From positions 85,726,501-85,790,500 of the forward strand of contig NC_133024.1 of assembly GCF_048771995.1 (NCBI RefSeq): 64,000 bases of DNA, read 5' to 3'. Position 1 is the stretch's first letter. Each line of letters opens with the position of its first letter. Origin of the DNA: Taeniopygia guttata. Its lineage: Eukaryota; Chordata; Aves; Passeriformes; Estrildidae. The notes under the pieces are model-generated. The model was not told where the DNA came from. It did no database searches and saw only the letters and a list, made by a program, of their open reading frames with translations. The position numbers were made by a program, and so were the translations under genes. Positions 1 to 11,161 of this stretch are shown one piece after another.

Positions 1-2290
1 GTACAAAGTACTGCTGAGCTGCGGAGGGGGAAGAGGCATGAGCAAGCAGAAGCAGCTTGGATGAGCTGGGATGCACTCAAGAGCTGCTCAATCGTGACAT
101 TGCACACTTCTGTCCTTGCTGTCTGCAACAACTACTGATTTCATTGCAGAAATCATTTACAAAAATGAAACCAGCCCTTCACCTTTTTTTGCCCATTGAC
201 GCCAAATTTTCTTCTTATTCATTTATCAATCACAGCATGTTTTATTCTAAAATTATGGGTGTCATAATATTGCTGTTGCTAAATATATGCCAAGACTCAC
301 TACTCACAATAAAAATCCTTTTGTTTCTCATCAACCTCCTGCTAAAGCTTCATTTTTAACTCCATTGTGAATCACTGAGGACACTGAAAGTCACCCTATT
401 TTTCTCATTTCATGCAGAGAGCCCAGGACCTTGAAAGAGGAATTTTATTTATGCAGTGAAAGTATGGCTCATCAATGTGGCTTGGTGTTGATATATCAAT
501 TGGCTGCACCTTAGCTAACACTTTTGAAATGAAACATCTAGCAGCAAAGAAAGTTCTGACTTAAGGAAGCTGAATGTGTTCACAATATAACACCATCATA
601 TATTTGAAATTTTAGTTTTCAACACTTTCCCCATTCTTCTCTCATATTGCATAGCTGTGATAAAATACTATTTTCAGTTAGGAGATAAGTTGTGATTTTT
701 GTTTTAGTGGAGCTTGAATGAGTTAATTTTTTCTCATCTTCAAGTATTAAACCTCACTTGATGTGAATGGATAGCTCCATGGGCTTCACTGTAGGCAAAA
801 TTTGCTGAAAGAAGGCACAGAGTACACTTAGGCTACTCCCTGGTAAATGGTGAAATAAAGCAGCAGATGGTTTATTGTGCATGAGAAGGAGGAAGGAAAG
901 GTCCAGATGGCATCCAGTATTTTGTGTAAGGTAGAAGTAGATTTTACCCACCCAACATGATCACATGCTATTACAAAAAAAAAAAAAATCCACTCCTAAA
1001 CTCAAATGTGTTTCAAAAAGTGGAAAGAGACTACCATATAACAGGCAGAAAGCAGAAGACTGTGCTTTTATCATCAAATAGGGAAAGCCAGAGAAGCACA
1101 TCCCATTTCCATGAACCATCATTAGCAATCTGGTCATAATTTAATATTATTCTCTTGTAAAAAGATAGCAAAGTATTAGGATTTAACAGGATTGGTATCT
1201 CATATGTAAATATTAAAAAATAATAGCAAATGGTGAATCTATAATGGCTCTCTAAGATCCTGTGTTTCTGCAGCATGGGAGTGATTTGGATGCAAGATCT
1301 GTGATAAGCAGGGCAAGAGAAACACTGCTGGTGCACAATAATTTTCAGTTCAGTTAAAGTGTTGAAAGACAGAAAGAAGATAATTAATATGAAAATGTCC
1401 AATCTTTCAAAGTATCTTTACCTTCTCTCATTTTACTACCTCTGATGAGCCCAGCTCACACTTAGTAGTGGGGCTCTGCTTTCACACTTCTGTTACTACA
1501 TTGGCTTAAATAAATTACACCAAACATAAACCTGCTTCTTGCTGTCATCAAAAATAAAACACCATTCTCCTTTTATGAGCAAATTTAACAAACACAGAGA
1601 ATGCTTTCACTCCAGGATTTCATGGGCTTGGGTAGAAAGCAGGTCCTCTGCAAAAAGGAGATATGGGCTTCCTGGAACTCTGCATCATCTTGTTAATGAA
1701 AGCCTAGGCAGATTTGCTGTGAGAAACCATCATCACAAAACTTGCTGCAATCTGCTTTAGCTCCCACAGAGGATAAAAATTATACAGCCAGAGCGACTAA
1801 TCTCTTTGAATTCTGTCTTGAATCTCCCATTCCACTTAAGACAGTGAGAATCTGACAACTGAGTGTCTGCTCTAGCAACACCTGACCTCTCCTGACATCT
1901 CCTCACTCAGATTATTGCCCCCCCAAAAGGCTGTGATGAGGCAAAGACAGCCATCTTTCCCAGGGGAAGAAACAAAGGGTGAACTAATGGTGCTGGGGTC
2001 ACTTGCCTGCTCATGTGCCTCTTTATGTGTTCAGGACACACGGATGTGTGGCTGACAAAAGTCGATGAAGTCTGGCTCCCCTTTCCTTTGTGAGAAAGCA
2101 GGTGTGTCTCCTCCCTGACTGTTCTGAGATGCTCCCACCAGGAACAGTCCTGCCATCATCCTTTTAGTGTGCAGCACAGCCATTGAGGGACATTATGAGA
2201 TGAGGTGGGATGCTGTGACAATAATACCTTCTGCAGCTTTTTGTGTCTCATATCCCACACTGGAGCCATTGCCTCCCAAGCACGTCTAAT
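1..2290. other. Gene-free stretch upstream of NMS
   Basis: AT-rich sequence with only short, unremarkable reading frames and a short A-run near 976-988. I see no recognisable exon, RNA gene or repeat family in it. Confidence 0.6.
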
Positions 2291-2345
2291 ACATAGAATC
2301 ATAGAATAGTTAGGGTTGGAAGAGATCATGTAGCTCCAATCCTGC
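2291..2345 (-). mobile_element. CR1 LINE 3'-end fragment
   Basis: The + strand reads ATAGAATCATAGAAT followed by a GGGTTGGAAGAGATCAT-type block. This is the reverse complement of the avian CR1 3' terminus, so the element points to the - strand. Only the terminal ~55 bases are recognisable; the rest is missing or too diverged to see. Confidence 0.85.
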
Positions 2346-2870
2346 TATGTTAGAAGTTGGACAACTGAATATATATTTGCTTCAGCAAGCCCAAAGTCTG
2401 TTAAATAAAAGAGTTCAGGAGGACTCTGCCTTTCTAAGTCTGTGATCTGATTAAAAAGCATTGCTCTTAGAACTTGCACAGAGAAAATCAGGGAGAGTTT
2501 TCCATAGTCAAACCCAATGATTAAATCAGGAAGAAAGGAGAATCACTTTCTATTGATAGCAGATCTGTATCTTTTCTATAGCCATACCCGCTAAGAAATT
2601 AATTAAATGGTGGATGGCTTTCTTTATTTCATGTGAAGGTAAATGTAGTAAAATAGGACTTGTTCAATATGAAAGTTCACAATCCTTCTAATTAGAAGGC
2701 AAACTATTTCCCAAGCTGCCACGAGAAGAAATAATTTCCAAACATTCAGCCCTACTACGAAAGTGAATTTTTTGTTGCTCTGTCACTTGACCAGGCACAG
2801 CATCTTCTCATCTCTCACTCTCTCCTCTCGATCACCTCTTCTAGAGAAGCAGTTTTGACGGAGGGTTCTA
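2346..2870. other. Gene-free stretch before the NMS CpG island
   Basis: AT-rich unique sequence with no exon or repeat that I recognise. GC content rises sharply from about 2870, where the NMS promoter island begins. Confidence 0.5.
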
Positions 2871-2964
2871 GGGGGTGGAGAGCGGGCTCCCTGATGCTGG
2901 GCTGGGTGTTTCTCGTCCCGGCGGGCCGAGGCGCGGGGCGGCGGGGGCGGCAGTGCTTGTCCGG

Positions 2965-2999
2965 CACCGGGAGCGACACCGGGAGCGACAGTGGGAGCG
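2965..2999. repeat. 12-bp tandem repeat in the NMS promoter
   Basis: About three copies of a 12-base unit (CACCGGGAGCGA, last copy diverged), lying 20-60 bases upstream of the inverted CCAAT box. Such GC-rich repeats commonly vary in copy number between individuals; whether this one does is not known. Confidence 0.8.
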
Positions 3000-3121
3000 G
3001 TGCTTGGGACCGCCCCGGCGCCCATTGGCTCGGCGGCTCCATATGGGGCTCGGCGAGGCCCCATAAAGGCGTCCGTCCTCTCGCCCCTCCACCCATCCAT
3101 CCATCCCACCGCATCCCCGCC

Positions 3122-3194
3122 ATGCCCTCGCCGCCGCCCGCCCTGCCCTGGCTCCTGGCCGCCTGCTGCCTCTGCGCCCTGCCGCGGGGCTCAG
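3122..3194 (+). CDS. NMS: NMS exon 1: signal peptide
   Basis: Starts at the ATG in CGCCATGC, the first ATG after the core promoter. It encodes a 24-residue leader rich in Leu, Ala and Cys and ends in TCAG before GTACGT, in phase 1. Confidence 0.9.
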
Positions 3195-6100
3195 GTACGT
3201 CCGGCACGGGGGGCGGGGGGACGCCGCAGAGCCCTGGAAAGGGTCGGCTCCTCTGGAGGAGCCCCGTCCTGGCTGGGCTCCGCGGCATCCCAACACACCC
3301 GTGTCCCGTCCCGCAGGGTTCCCGCAGCCTTTCTCGCGCTCCCGGGACGGCGTGGAGCTGCCCCCAAACCAGGTACGTCTGTCACTGTCGTCTGACAGCG
3401 ATGCGAGCTGGAGAGGTAGGGAAGAGACGGGGAAGGTGGGAAACGAGGCTCGTCTGTGGCAGGGAAATGAGGTAGGAAATCGGCAACGGACTGGCAATAC
3501 CTTATTAAATACCTTATTAAATACCTTATTAAATACCCAGGGGGTTGGTAAAGAGAGGAGGGAGGCTGGCGCCCTTTGCCGCCCGCAGCGGCAGGTGGAC
3601 CAGGTATGGGCAGGGGTGTGGAGTGCAGCAGGGTGCAGAATAGAACACCTGGGTCAGCCAAAGATAGGCTAATAAGCCAGTCCCGACTTCCCGAGCAAAA
3701 ACACAGGTCCGAAGGTATGATAGGCACACTGTTAATGTCTATTCTTTACTTTTTAAAGCAACTGGCACTGTGTTTCAGTCAGTGGATGGAAATGTCCGAT
3801 CAACCCCAGGTAACTTGACTCCTGTAATGTGTTTGATCTGCTGAGACTCTCTCTTCCAGACATACTAATTGTCCTCTGTAACCTGGAGCATCGATGTCTG
3901 CAGGTGGCAGAGCCTCTGCCAGAGAGCCAGCAGAGAAGAGCAAGTTTGTTGGTGTATATGTTCTCCTCCTCATGAAGCTAATGTAGACCTAAAGAAAAGC
4001 ACTTTTTTTCCCCCCATTGTTGCCATGCCAGTAATAGCTAACACTGAAGGAAGACATGCCAGACAGTTTTGCAGGATTTAGAGGTCTTGTTTGGTCCTGG
4101 CTCAGTGCTTGATGGGTGGATGGGTTTTTTCTGGGGTGCTTAGAGGAGAAGGGAGCAAGGGGAAGTTTTCACAGATAATTTCTGCTGGCCCAAGGCTTAC
4201 ACACACTTTAAAAGAAAAGATCAGTATGTGAAAGATCAGCTGCACTGCATTTAATATTGAGCCTAAGGGTCATATTCAAAGCAGGGAGAAAAATATTTGC
4301 AGGATCAGGAGGTATTTGGAAATTTTGAACATTTTGTGCTGGTTTTTTTTTTTTTTTCTTTATGAAATGTTACAGTTTTGTGAACCAAAACTTGTAGAAA
4401 ACAGTTCACAGAGCCTGTTTTTCAGATGTCTTACACCTCACTTCCTTTGGAGCTGTAGTTCTCATCTAATGCAATTGAATGCCTAAGCAAATGCCGTCCT
4501 GTGGCAATGAGTATGGGACAGTGCATTTCAGTATATAAATAAAGATTATATGATTGACCAAAAGGCTTGTAGTTAAAAATGAGCATAGACTAAACATGCC
4601 TCAAACTAAAGCTACCCCTAGAACAATTAGCATAGAAAAATGTATTTTAAATATAAGAGGCTGATTTTGATCTATTTATAGCACCAGACTGTATTGACAA
4701 CAGTTTTATTGTGGGTATTCTCCTCAAACAAAAGGCTAATTTTTCAGCTCATAATAGCATCAGTAAGTTTTCCCTTGCTCCAAGTTTTTTTAGTGAACTG
4801 TGCTCAATCTAAATTGATCTGGGATCAGAATCAATCCTGTTTTCTACCAAACCATGTACACCATGTTCTCCCTGTAAATGTATTAAAAGTATTGTTTGGG
4901 TTTTTTTTCAGATCTCAAGCACTGTTTTGGATCTCTGTTATTCCATATTCAACAACATGCATAAAAATGAGGTAAGGTGCAATTGCTTGTTTTTTTCCAA
5001 AGCACTCCCTTCTTAAACATAGAAAGCAACCGCTCCACGACCCACTTTCTGACATTTCTCTCCAAACAATAATGTATAATCTAATACTATAATGGTTTAA
5101 GAGATGTAAGAGGGTATATAAAAGATTTTCTTCTTGTTAGTAGTTTGCATGTTATTCTTAGTTACTTTAAATTATTTATATGAAACTGCTGTTTTTTCAC
5201 CAATTCAGAGCTTAAGAACAAAAACATTCACTTACAGTCAGACTCAGTATTTTAACCCGATCCTCAACTTTGAACAACACACCTTTAAATACACTAAAAA
5301 TATACATAACATTGTATCAATAGCAAACCTTAGATTATGTAGAACACAGATGTGTATGAATCGCTTCACTGATTTTAAGACTCTATTTGTGTTTGGGTTT
5401 CTTCTGTTTCTGACTCAGAGTAAAGAGATTAAGTTGAGGAGTTATTGAGTATAGCTCTTTTTTGTTGGTGCAGTCATATAAGGACCTACCTCAATGCCAG
5501 TTCTGCTTTATATCACTTTTTTATTAGCAGCATTTCATTGAGAACCTTTTCCATAAAATTCATTCAGCCCCCGGGTATATGCTAAAAAGGCCAATTTACT
5601 TGTGGAGGCTGAGTCCTCTGCTGTTTCAAAAGAGGAGTAGATCCTTCAAGACAATAATAGAAAGTATTTTGAAATGCATTTTAGTATCTCTTCTTGCCAG
5701 TGTCTTTAGCTTATTATAATTCCAAGCATGCTTTCCTGAAGCAGTCACTAAACCCTACAATACTGAAGCTGATTGTATAAAATATTCTAGCATTTCAGTC
5801 ATAAAGTCTAATAAATGTTTTTGAGTTCACTGTTGACTCTTATGCTTCCACAGCTTAGCCATTGAGGGAATGTCCAGAATCACCTGGTAACTTTGAACAG
5901 AGTCCTATTCCTGGTTACTATTTTAGTTACTAACTTTGCAAAAAATTTTGTCTCCTCAAGATTGGAAGCTGAATCTCATACAATATCCTTTAAAATTATA
6001 TGAGCTACACATCTGCAATATGATTTCTAGATGTGGTCAGAGTAAAGCAGCAGATAAAATAAATATGTGAAATATGGAAAAAGAACTATGCGAAGTATTA

Positions 6101-9100
6101 CCCAGCTGATCAAATATCATATTACATGAAATCCTACTTTCTTAGCCCACAAGGAATCTTCAGAAGACACTACAAACACGAGTCTGTATGTAGTGAACCC
6201 AATGAAACAGTTATGAAATCCTACTAATGTCAGCTGAATTTAGCTTTCTACATCATTCTATATTTCTGTGAATTAAAAAAAATATTCAGTCAGAGTTACA
6301 GATCCTATAGAGAATGTAGATGGTGTTTTAAGAGAAGGAATGAGACCTCAGCACTGTGAAAGGCAAAGTCCATGGCAATTTGGGTTTGAATGGGACTTGA
6401 ACCCCACCTGGGGAATTTAAAATACTTTGTGAGAACTAAGAATATTTAGCATCAATGTCCAATCACTTCACTGTTTGTTTGAGACTTCCACCCCAAAGAT
6501 ATTTAAAAGCTTAGTTTTTACCATATTTCTTCCACAAAGTGATCTCTCACCTGTTATAAATTAGGATAGTTGAAACTGCAGGCTGAGTCATAAGCCAATC
6601 TCTATCTCTGCTTGGTGTGTAATAATGAACTCAGAACAAAGGTAACACTCATATTGTCTCTCTGTGGTAGTCTCCTCCTTTGCATCCTTTAAAGCACCTT
6701 GATTGAGTGCATTTTTTTCTTCCCTAGTATTTCATAGCTCTGTAAGTTAATGTCAGTCACTCTATAAATTGTTGTCTTGCTGCTTGAACCAAAGTAATCC
6801 TCTTCTCATACCCTGAACCATGATTCCGTCTTTCTTGCTCGTGTATTTTGTCTTTTAAAACTCCTTCTCTGCAGTTTCCCATCCACATGCTTTCCTGCAT
6901 TCTCACCCATCTTCTCATTCTTGCCCATGACATGTATTTGTTTTTCAAGCCCACTCCAGGTAACTAAACCCACTCACTGATGGGTGACTGATGGGCTGTG
7001 CCACGCAGCCATCCCATCTCATTCCTGCATGGCTGGGAGCATACAGCCTGGCAGCTGTGTCATGGGCAGGAGGGCTCTCAAACCAGGCTGCAGGTTCAGG
7101 GCTGCATCACATGTAGAACTTGGTCTGCTCATATAAAGTCATGTGGAAAATTTCTACTCCTTGAAGTAAGGCTGAGTAGAAAAGTAAGCAATTTTCTGAA
7201 GAATAAAGAGTGCAGGGGAAGGCTTAGACCCGGCAATCTTTCCTGGGTTAAAACCAAGGGCAGTCTGAAAGGTGAAGAGCAGTCCCATTTTTACAAGATA
7301 AGAGCTATCAGTACAATTCAAGCCTGAGGAGTGGAGCTCCAGGCTGAGCTCTGCTTCACCCCCCAGAGCACAGCTGCACTTTGCTGTGCAGCAGGGGAAG
7401 CCTGTTGAATGATGGTAATGAACAGAGCAACTTCCAGGCAAGGCTTCACATCAGTCTTTTAAAAGATCCATTTGCTGCTTTCTTACATCTATCTGTGATA
7501 AGTGTAAGGTTATCTCTTTTCTCACACCGAGTGTACCAACCTCATCAGTACCAGAAGGTCACTGTAACAAACCAAAATGTGCCAGCATGTTGATTAACGT
7601 GCAGTGTCCACTTGCAGGAATCACAGATTGCTTCTGCAAAGTTTACAAAGAAGGTATGTAAATACGAAGACAAGCAGTGGCAGTAGCAGTGGATAGGGAA
7701 GTATGTCCCTTTCCTTGTTTCTTTTAAAGTCAGCTTGGGTTTTTCCAGTGGTTGGGAAGTGATCTGTGATGACCCTGCTCATACCCTACATGTAAAGCTT
7801 TCTTTTATATCTCTTTTAACCCTGTGAATCTTTAATTATGGTAATCTAGTTTATTTACACTAGACACAATGTGCTAGTTAAGGCATTAATTTTTTATCAG
7901 CATTCTAGATGAATGGGCATTGGGGACTATCAACATCTTGTTTGCATGCTGCTGGAAAAGGCCCCAGATTACCAATATTTTGATAGAATGGTGAAATTTG
8001 GCAACAGACCTATGGAACCGAGTTTAAAGTATTTTGTTATTGTTTGTTTGATTTTATAGGACAGTCATGGAACTCTGGGGCGGCCTTTCTTCCTTTTCAG
8101 GGTATCTGAATCTCTTTCTTTTAAAGATTCTGAATCTCAGATATTGTTATATGTTCACAGATAAGCAGTTGTTTCACAAATTCTTGCTGCAGTTGTTTTG
8201 AATAGAAGCCAAATATCCCTATGCCTGAAAGCTTAGGGGGCCATTTGCTCAAAAAGCTCTGGTTTGGCTAAAAGATGACAAGATAATGAGATTTGGGGTA
8301 CTGGTGGATTAAACACTTCTTTTTGTTTGAAGATATGGCTCTGCAAATATTTTATCTTGAGCCAAATCATTCAAGTGGCTTGTATCTCTGAGGCTGTCAG
8401 GGTGCACTGATGCTAAATAAATTAGATCAAACATGTGCCTGAGCTGAGTGCCCACCTGGCCTGAAAGGTCTGCCCAGGAAGTGAAGTCACACTGCATAAT
8501 GGTGAAAAACCAGAGCAAAATTATCATAATTTGTCTCACACTTTTCATCCATTGGCTTGCTGAGCTATGACATGGTCTAATGACCAGTGTGCTGGTTTAG
8601 ACACACTCTGATTAACACCAAACTAAGTCTTGGGAATATCTTCAACACATTTAAAAAAAATTTTAAATACTGTAAAGTAGGTCATGTCAGGTAACCAGAG
8701 TACCAGTTCAGCTGTCATTTATGCTTAATTTCAAGTTATTTGTTGCTTCAAGTGTGTTCACCTAGGTTCTTTCAGTGCTGGCATTTACATGCTCTTTCTT
8801 AGGCATGTGCCTATACTACCCCAATGAATTTAAACCCAAACCTGAATGAGAATAATTAAAGCTAGAATGTTTAGCTTTTGGGGCATATTTTTCTCTTTTT
8901 TTTTTTTTTTCTCATATTTAAAAACATAACCCACCCTGCATGGATCCCCCTGGTATTTGACCTGCTGTTTTCAAGAAAATCTCACTGCAGTTTTATACAG
9001 TACCCTGTCTGCATAATGGGGATGTATTTTGGTGTGCTTATAAATCTGTAATCTATTGCTTATTTACAATCATCTAATTATTATGTTTTTCAGCCTCGAA

Positions 9101-9636
9101 ATGGAAGAACTGTTGAAGGCAGTGGTAAGTAGGCAACCAAAAGTGTCAAGAATTTCTTCTGCCTTTTCACCAATGATGAGCCTCATGACCAAAGAAGGCA
9201 CTGAGAAGCATTACAAACCTAGTACAAACCTAGATACACATATTTCATATGGACACTAAGAATTGTCTTGACAGAAATGTAGGGTTTTTTCATGCTCAGA
9301 GACTTAGAGTGCACACCCTTGCCAGAAGGGAGGGGGGCATTTGTCATGCTTCCATACTCTAAAATAAGATCAGCAGGTAGATCTTATTTTACAGTATGCT
9401 AGAAAGAGAACTGTGTGAGAAGAAAGGATTCATGTTGGAGTACAAGTAACAGATTTGAGCACTTTTCTGGACCTTCAAATATCAAAATCTTCTGGTTTTA
9501 GAATCTAAAGCTATTTAATTTCTAGCTTTGAAAAGAACCAGATGTACAGAACTGAGTACTAAGTCATATTCAGATCAACATCTCAACATAAAATATGACA
9601 CTGTGTTAATTTGTTGCAGAATATCGTGGCATGTGA
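3122..9636 (+). CDS. NMS: Neuromedin S precursor (spliced; middle exon(s) not located)
   Basis: NMS encodes a secreted preprohormone whose amidated peptide activates neuromedin U receptors; in mammals it acts in hypothalamic feeding and circadian control. Coding exons found: 3122-3194, 3317-3372, 3759-3809, 4912-4971, 7618-7653, 8060-8101, 9094-9124 and 9620-9636, all with GT-AG borders and compatible phases. The sequence begins with a hydrophobic signal peptide (MPSPPPALPWLLAACCL), then GFPQPF and QLALCFSQW, which match mammalian NMS (GFPQPL, QLAYCLSQW). Near the end is KFTKK, then DSHGTLGRPFFLFR joined to PRNGR: the family core FFLFRPRN, an amidation glycine and a basic residue. The exon(s) that should encode the KRFLFHYS and RRMKR segments, between 4972 and 7617, could not be identified; all flanking phases are 0, so such exons must be phase-symmetric. 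Assignment to NMS rather than NMU rests on these matches and on PDCL3 next door. Confidence 0.9.
3317..3372 (+). CDS. NMS: NMS exon 2: start of the propeptide
   Basis: Acceptor CCCGCAG, donor CAG|GTACGT. Encodes the Gly shared with exon 1, then FPQPFSRSRDGVELPPNQ. The FPQP block is the same as at the start of the mammalian NMS propeptide. Confidence 0.9.
3502..3537. repeat. 12-bp minisatellite in NMS intron 2
   Basis: Three perfect tandem copies of TTATTAAATACC, with a partial copy upstream. Intronic, with no sign of function. Confidence 0.95.
3759..3809 (+). CDS. NMS: NMS exon 3
   Basis: 17 codons between TTTTAAAG and CAG|GTAACT, reading QLALCFSQWMEMSDQPQ, which aligns with mammalian QLAYCLSQWAPLSRQPK. 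Phase 0 on both sides. Confidence 0.88.
3810..4911. other. NMS: NMS intron 3
   Basis: AT-rich intron with a T-run around 4342-4359. No repeat family or further exon recognised. Confidence 0.6.
4912..4971 (+). CDS. NMS: Probable NMS exon 4, resembling an NMU exon
   Basis: A pyrimidine tract ending TTTTCAG precedes 20 open codons (start ISSTVLDLCYSIF, end NMHKNE) and a good donor, GAG|GTAAGG, phase 0 on both sides. The V-L-D-L-C-Y-S-I pattern resembles A-L-E-E-L-C-F-M-I of the NMU precursor, in the same relative place after the SQPQ-like end of exon 3. I do not recall this segment in mammalian NMS. Confidence 0.7.
4972..7617. other. NMS: NMS intronic interval expected to hold missing exon(s)
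   Basis: 2.6 kb of AT-rich sequence. By comparison with mammalian NMS and NMU it should contain exon(s) for KRFLFHYS- and RRMKR-like segments. I scanned all plausible acceptors and found no convincing match. A weak partial resemblance (TKTFTYSQTQ, about 5218-5250) lacks a clear donor and was not called. Confidence 0.4.
7618..7653 (+). CDS. NMS: NMS exon with FTKK
   Basis: 12 codons, ESQIASAKFTKK, between CTTGCAG and AAG|GTATGT. Aligns with GSGTAAVDFTKK of human NMS, immediately before the receptor-binding region. Confidence 0.88.
8060..8101 (+). CDS. NMS: NMS exon with the GRPFFLFR core
   Basis: 14 codons, DSHGTLGRPFFLFR, between ATTTTATAG and AGG|GTATCT. GRPFFLFR is the near-invariant NMS core and decides the identity of the gene. 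Confidence 0.96.
8102..9093. other. NMS: NMS intron before the PRN exon
   Basis: AT-rich intron with a T-run near 8897-8910. No repeat family recognised. It splits the peptide core between Arg and Pro of FRPRN. Confidence 0.6.
9094..9124 (+). CDS. NMS: NMS exon with PRN and the amidation signal
   Basis: Acceptor TGTTTTTCAG, donor AGTG|GTAAGT. Encodes PRNGRTVEGS. PRN completes the C-terminal pharmacophore; the following Gly donates the amide and the Arg is the processing site. Confidence 0.95.
9361..9390. repeat. Inverted repeat, 11-bp perfect arms
   Basis: AAAATAAGATC and its exact complement flank an 8-base loop in the last NMS intron. It could fold as a small hairpin; no known function. 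Confidence 0.85.
9620..9636 (+). CDS. NMS: NMS last coding exon
   Basis: Acceptor TTTGTTGCAG, then the phase-matched end EYRGM and a TGA at 9634-9636. The tail after the peptide is short and differs from mammals, as expected for a discarded C-terminal flanking peptide. The AATAAA about 115 bases on supports this as the terminal exon. Confidence 0.8.
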
Positions 9637-9751
9637 CGTTCATGGATTCATTCACCAGTTTGATGACTTGGTTTACATAAAGGAAAGATACTTCCCATTG
9701 CACTGGTTGTCTATTATGTGACTCAGTTGTCTGGAATTTGCTGTTCCATGT

Positions 9752-9757
9752 AATAAA
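9752..9757 (+). terminator. NMS: NMS polyadenylation signal
   Basis: AATAAA followed by a T-rich/GT-rich stretch (TTTTTGTTGTCC, about 9775-9787), the usual layout of a cleavage/polyadenylation site. Confidence 0.75.
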
Positions 9758-9789
9758 TTTGCAATCAGTAATTCTTTTTGTTGTCCTTT

Positions 9790-10715
9790 ATTTATTGAAG
9801 CCCATACTAGGCTTCCTTGGGCTATAGTCTAGCATTGCCTGGTGCCAGCTGTAATCAAAGGAAATCCATCATCTCAATATCGACAATTTTCAAATGCAAC
9901 AGGGAATTTTATAACATCTTCTTTAATAGGGTCATAAATGATAAGCTTGTCCTTTTGACTAGATAATATATTTCCCAATTATTTCAGAATAGGCATCCTG
10001 AACAACACTATACTAAAATCATCATGGACATTTTAATGATTTATTTTGAGTAACTAAGTGCTCAAGTGTAATAATTGATGAATCCAAAGCACTTTGAAAG
10101 AAGAGGAACAAGTACTACTACATACAGATGTTATTTGATCAGATGATGTATTTTTTTCAGCCTTGCCTTGCTGGCTATCATAAAGCACAAATGAGGCACT
10201 TTTGAGAAATATTCGGAACATCTGCCCTTTTTTTCTGAAATCATGCATTTGAAAATGTAGTGCAGCTGATTGTGCTTGCACTGTATGGAATATTTTGGTA
10301 TGTGGAGACATTTATGGACACAAAACTTTAAGTACTAAGCAGTTACTTCCTTAGGAAGAAAAGAGCATAGTAAAATTGAGGTTCTGGGGATACAAATAAG
10401 GCTGAATTAATTTCCTTGAGCCCTTTGTTACCCCTCCTTCTCTTTGGCTACTGTGATATAGTACTGTTCCAGTAATGCTGGCACAGCTGCATGTGAACCA
10501 GATTTGGAGATACCTTTGTTTTTAAAAACAAACCCTGAAATACTGGTGTTTTGTCATTTTGTAGGATTTTTAGTGGGGTTTTATTTGGATTAATTCCCAG
10601 TTTGGGCTGTATTAACAGAAGTTTAACTGGTAGTTGGAGGGAAGGGATGAGTTATTTGGCAATTGTTGACAGCATCTAAGGCAGAGTATTCAGTTTGGAG
10701 GCTCAGAATACAGGA
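9790..10715. other. Gene-free stretch after NMS
   Basis: AT-rich unique sequence with no recognised gene or repeat. Confidence 0.5.
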
Positions 10716-10719
10716 AGGC

Positions 10720-10835
10720 CATGGAAAAAGTGGAGTGAGGGCCTCCAAGGTGGTGAGAACTTGCCCCTGAGGAGATGCAAGGGTAACTGGGCTGGTTCAG
10801 TCTGGAGGAGGGATGCCTTCAGACTCTACAGTGCA
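10720..10835 (+). mobile_element. Old CR1-like LINE fragment
   Basis: The stretch around GGCTGGTTCAGTCTGGAGG, preceded by a CTTGCCCCTGAGGAG-type block, resembles the CR1 3' region (GTTCAGCCTGGAGAAGAG). It is strongly diverged and truncated at both ends, so family and limits are uncertain. Confidence 0.45.
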
Positions 10836-10906
10836 TATGAGGATCATCAAGCAGACAGCTGTTGTTCAGTGTGCTGTCAAATCCTGTAGGGAATTATTAC
10901 CCTTGG

Positions 10907-10930
10907 AAAGACTACCAAAGGGTAGTCTTT
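10907..10930. repeat. Hairpin, 10-bp perfect arms
   Basis: AAAGACTACC and its exact complement around a 4-base loop, just after the CR1-like fragment. Confidence 0.85.
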
Positions 10931-11161
10931 ATGTACCAAAGGGATGCTGGCTTCTCTGGCTTCTCAGGTATCTTGGACCAGTTAGGATGTCCCTCTGGAA
11001 GGACCAACTAAGCCAAATACAAGTGGTGGGGATGCACTCTGGCAATGCAAATAGATAAGAGATAATGATTACGAAAGCACTGCAATGGCACTTCGGCCTT
11101 GTTTCATCTCAGAGTTCAAAGCTGAAAAGTATCAAATTTTGTTCAGGTCTATGTAAGTTTT

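Larger units (their letters stand above)
2880..3400 (+). promoter_or_regulatory. NMS: CpG-rich promoter of NMS
   Basis: A compact CpG island covers the promoter, exon 1 and exon 2. Within it, a GC box (CCGCCCCGG, about 3010-3018), an inverted CCAAT box (ATTGG, 3024-3028), a CATATG E-box-like site (3040-3045) and a TATA-like CATAAAG (3062-3068) are spaced as in a core promoter, about 50-100 bases before the ATG at 3122. A 12-base tandem repeat (units like CACCGGGAGCGA) lies at 2965-2999. Start-site position is inferred, not seen; the most likely site is 3090-3100. Confidence 0.7.

Noticed and set aside
2783-3727. Long frames on both strands around NMS exons 1-2
   Set aside because: Same cause: CpG-island composition. 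The spliced NMS exons explain the coding content.
5200-5300. Candidate NMS exon with TKTFTYSQTQ, resembling TKRFLFHYSKTQ of NMU
   Set aside because: Lacks the KR site and the FLF core, and no good donor follows in frame. Not strong enough to call.
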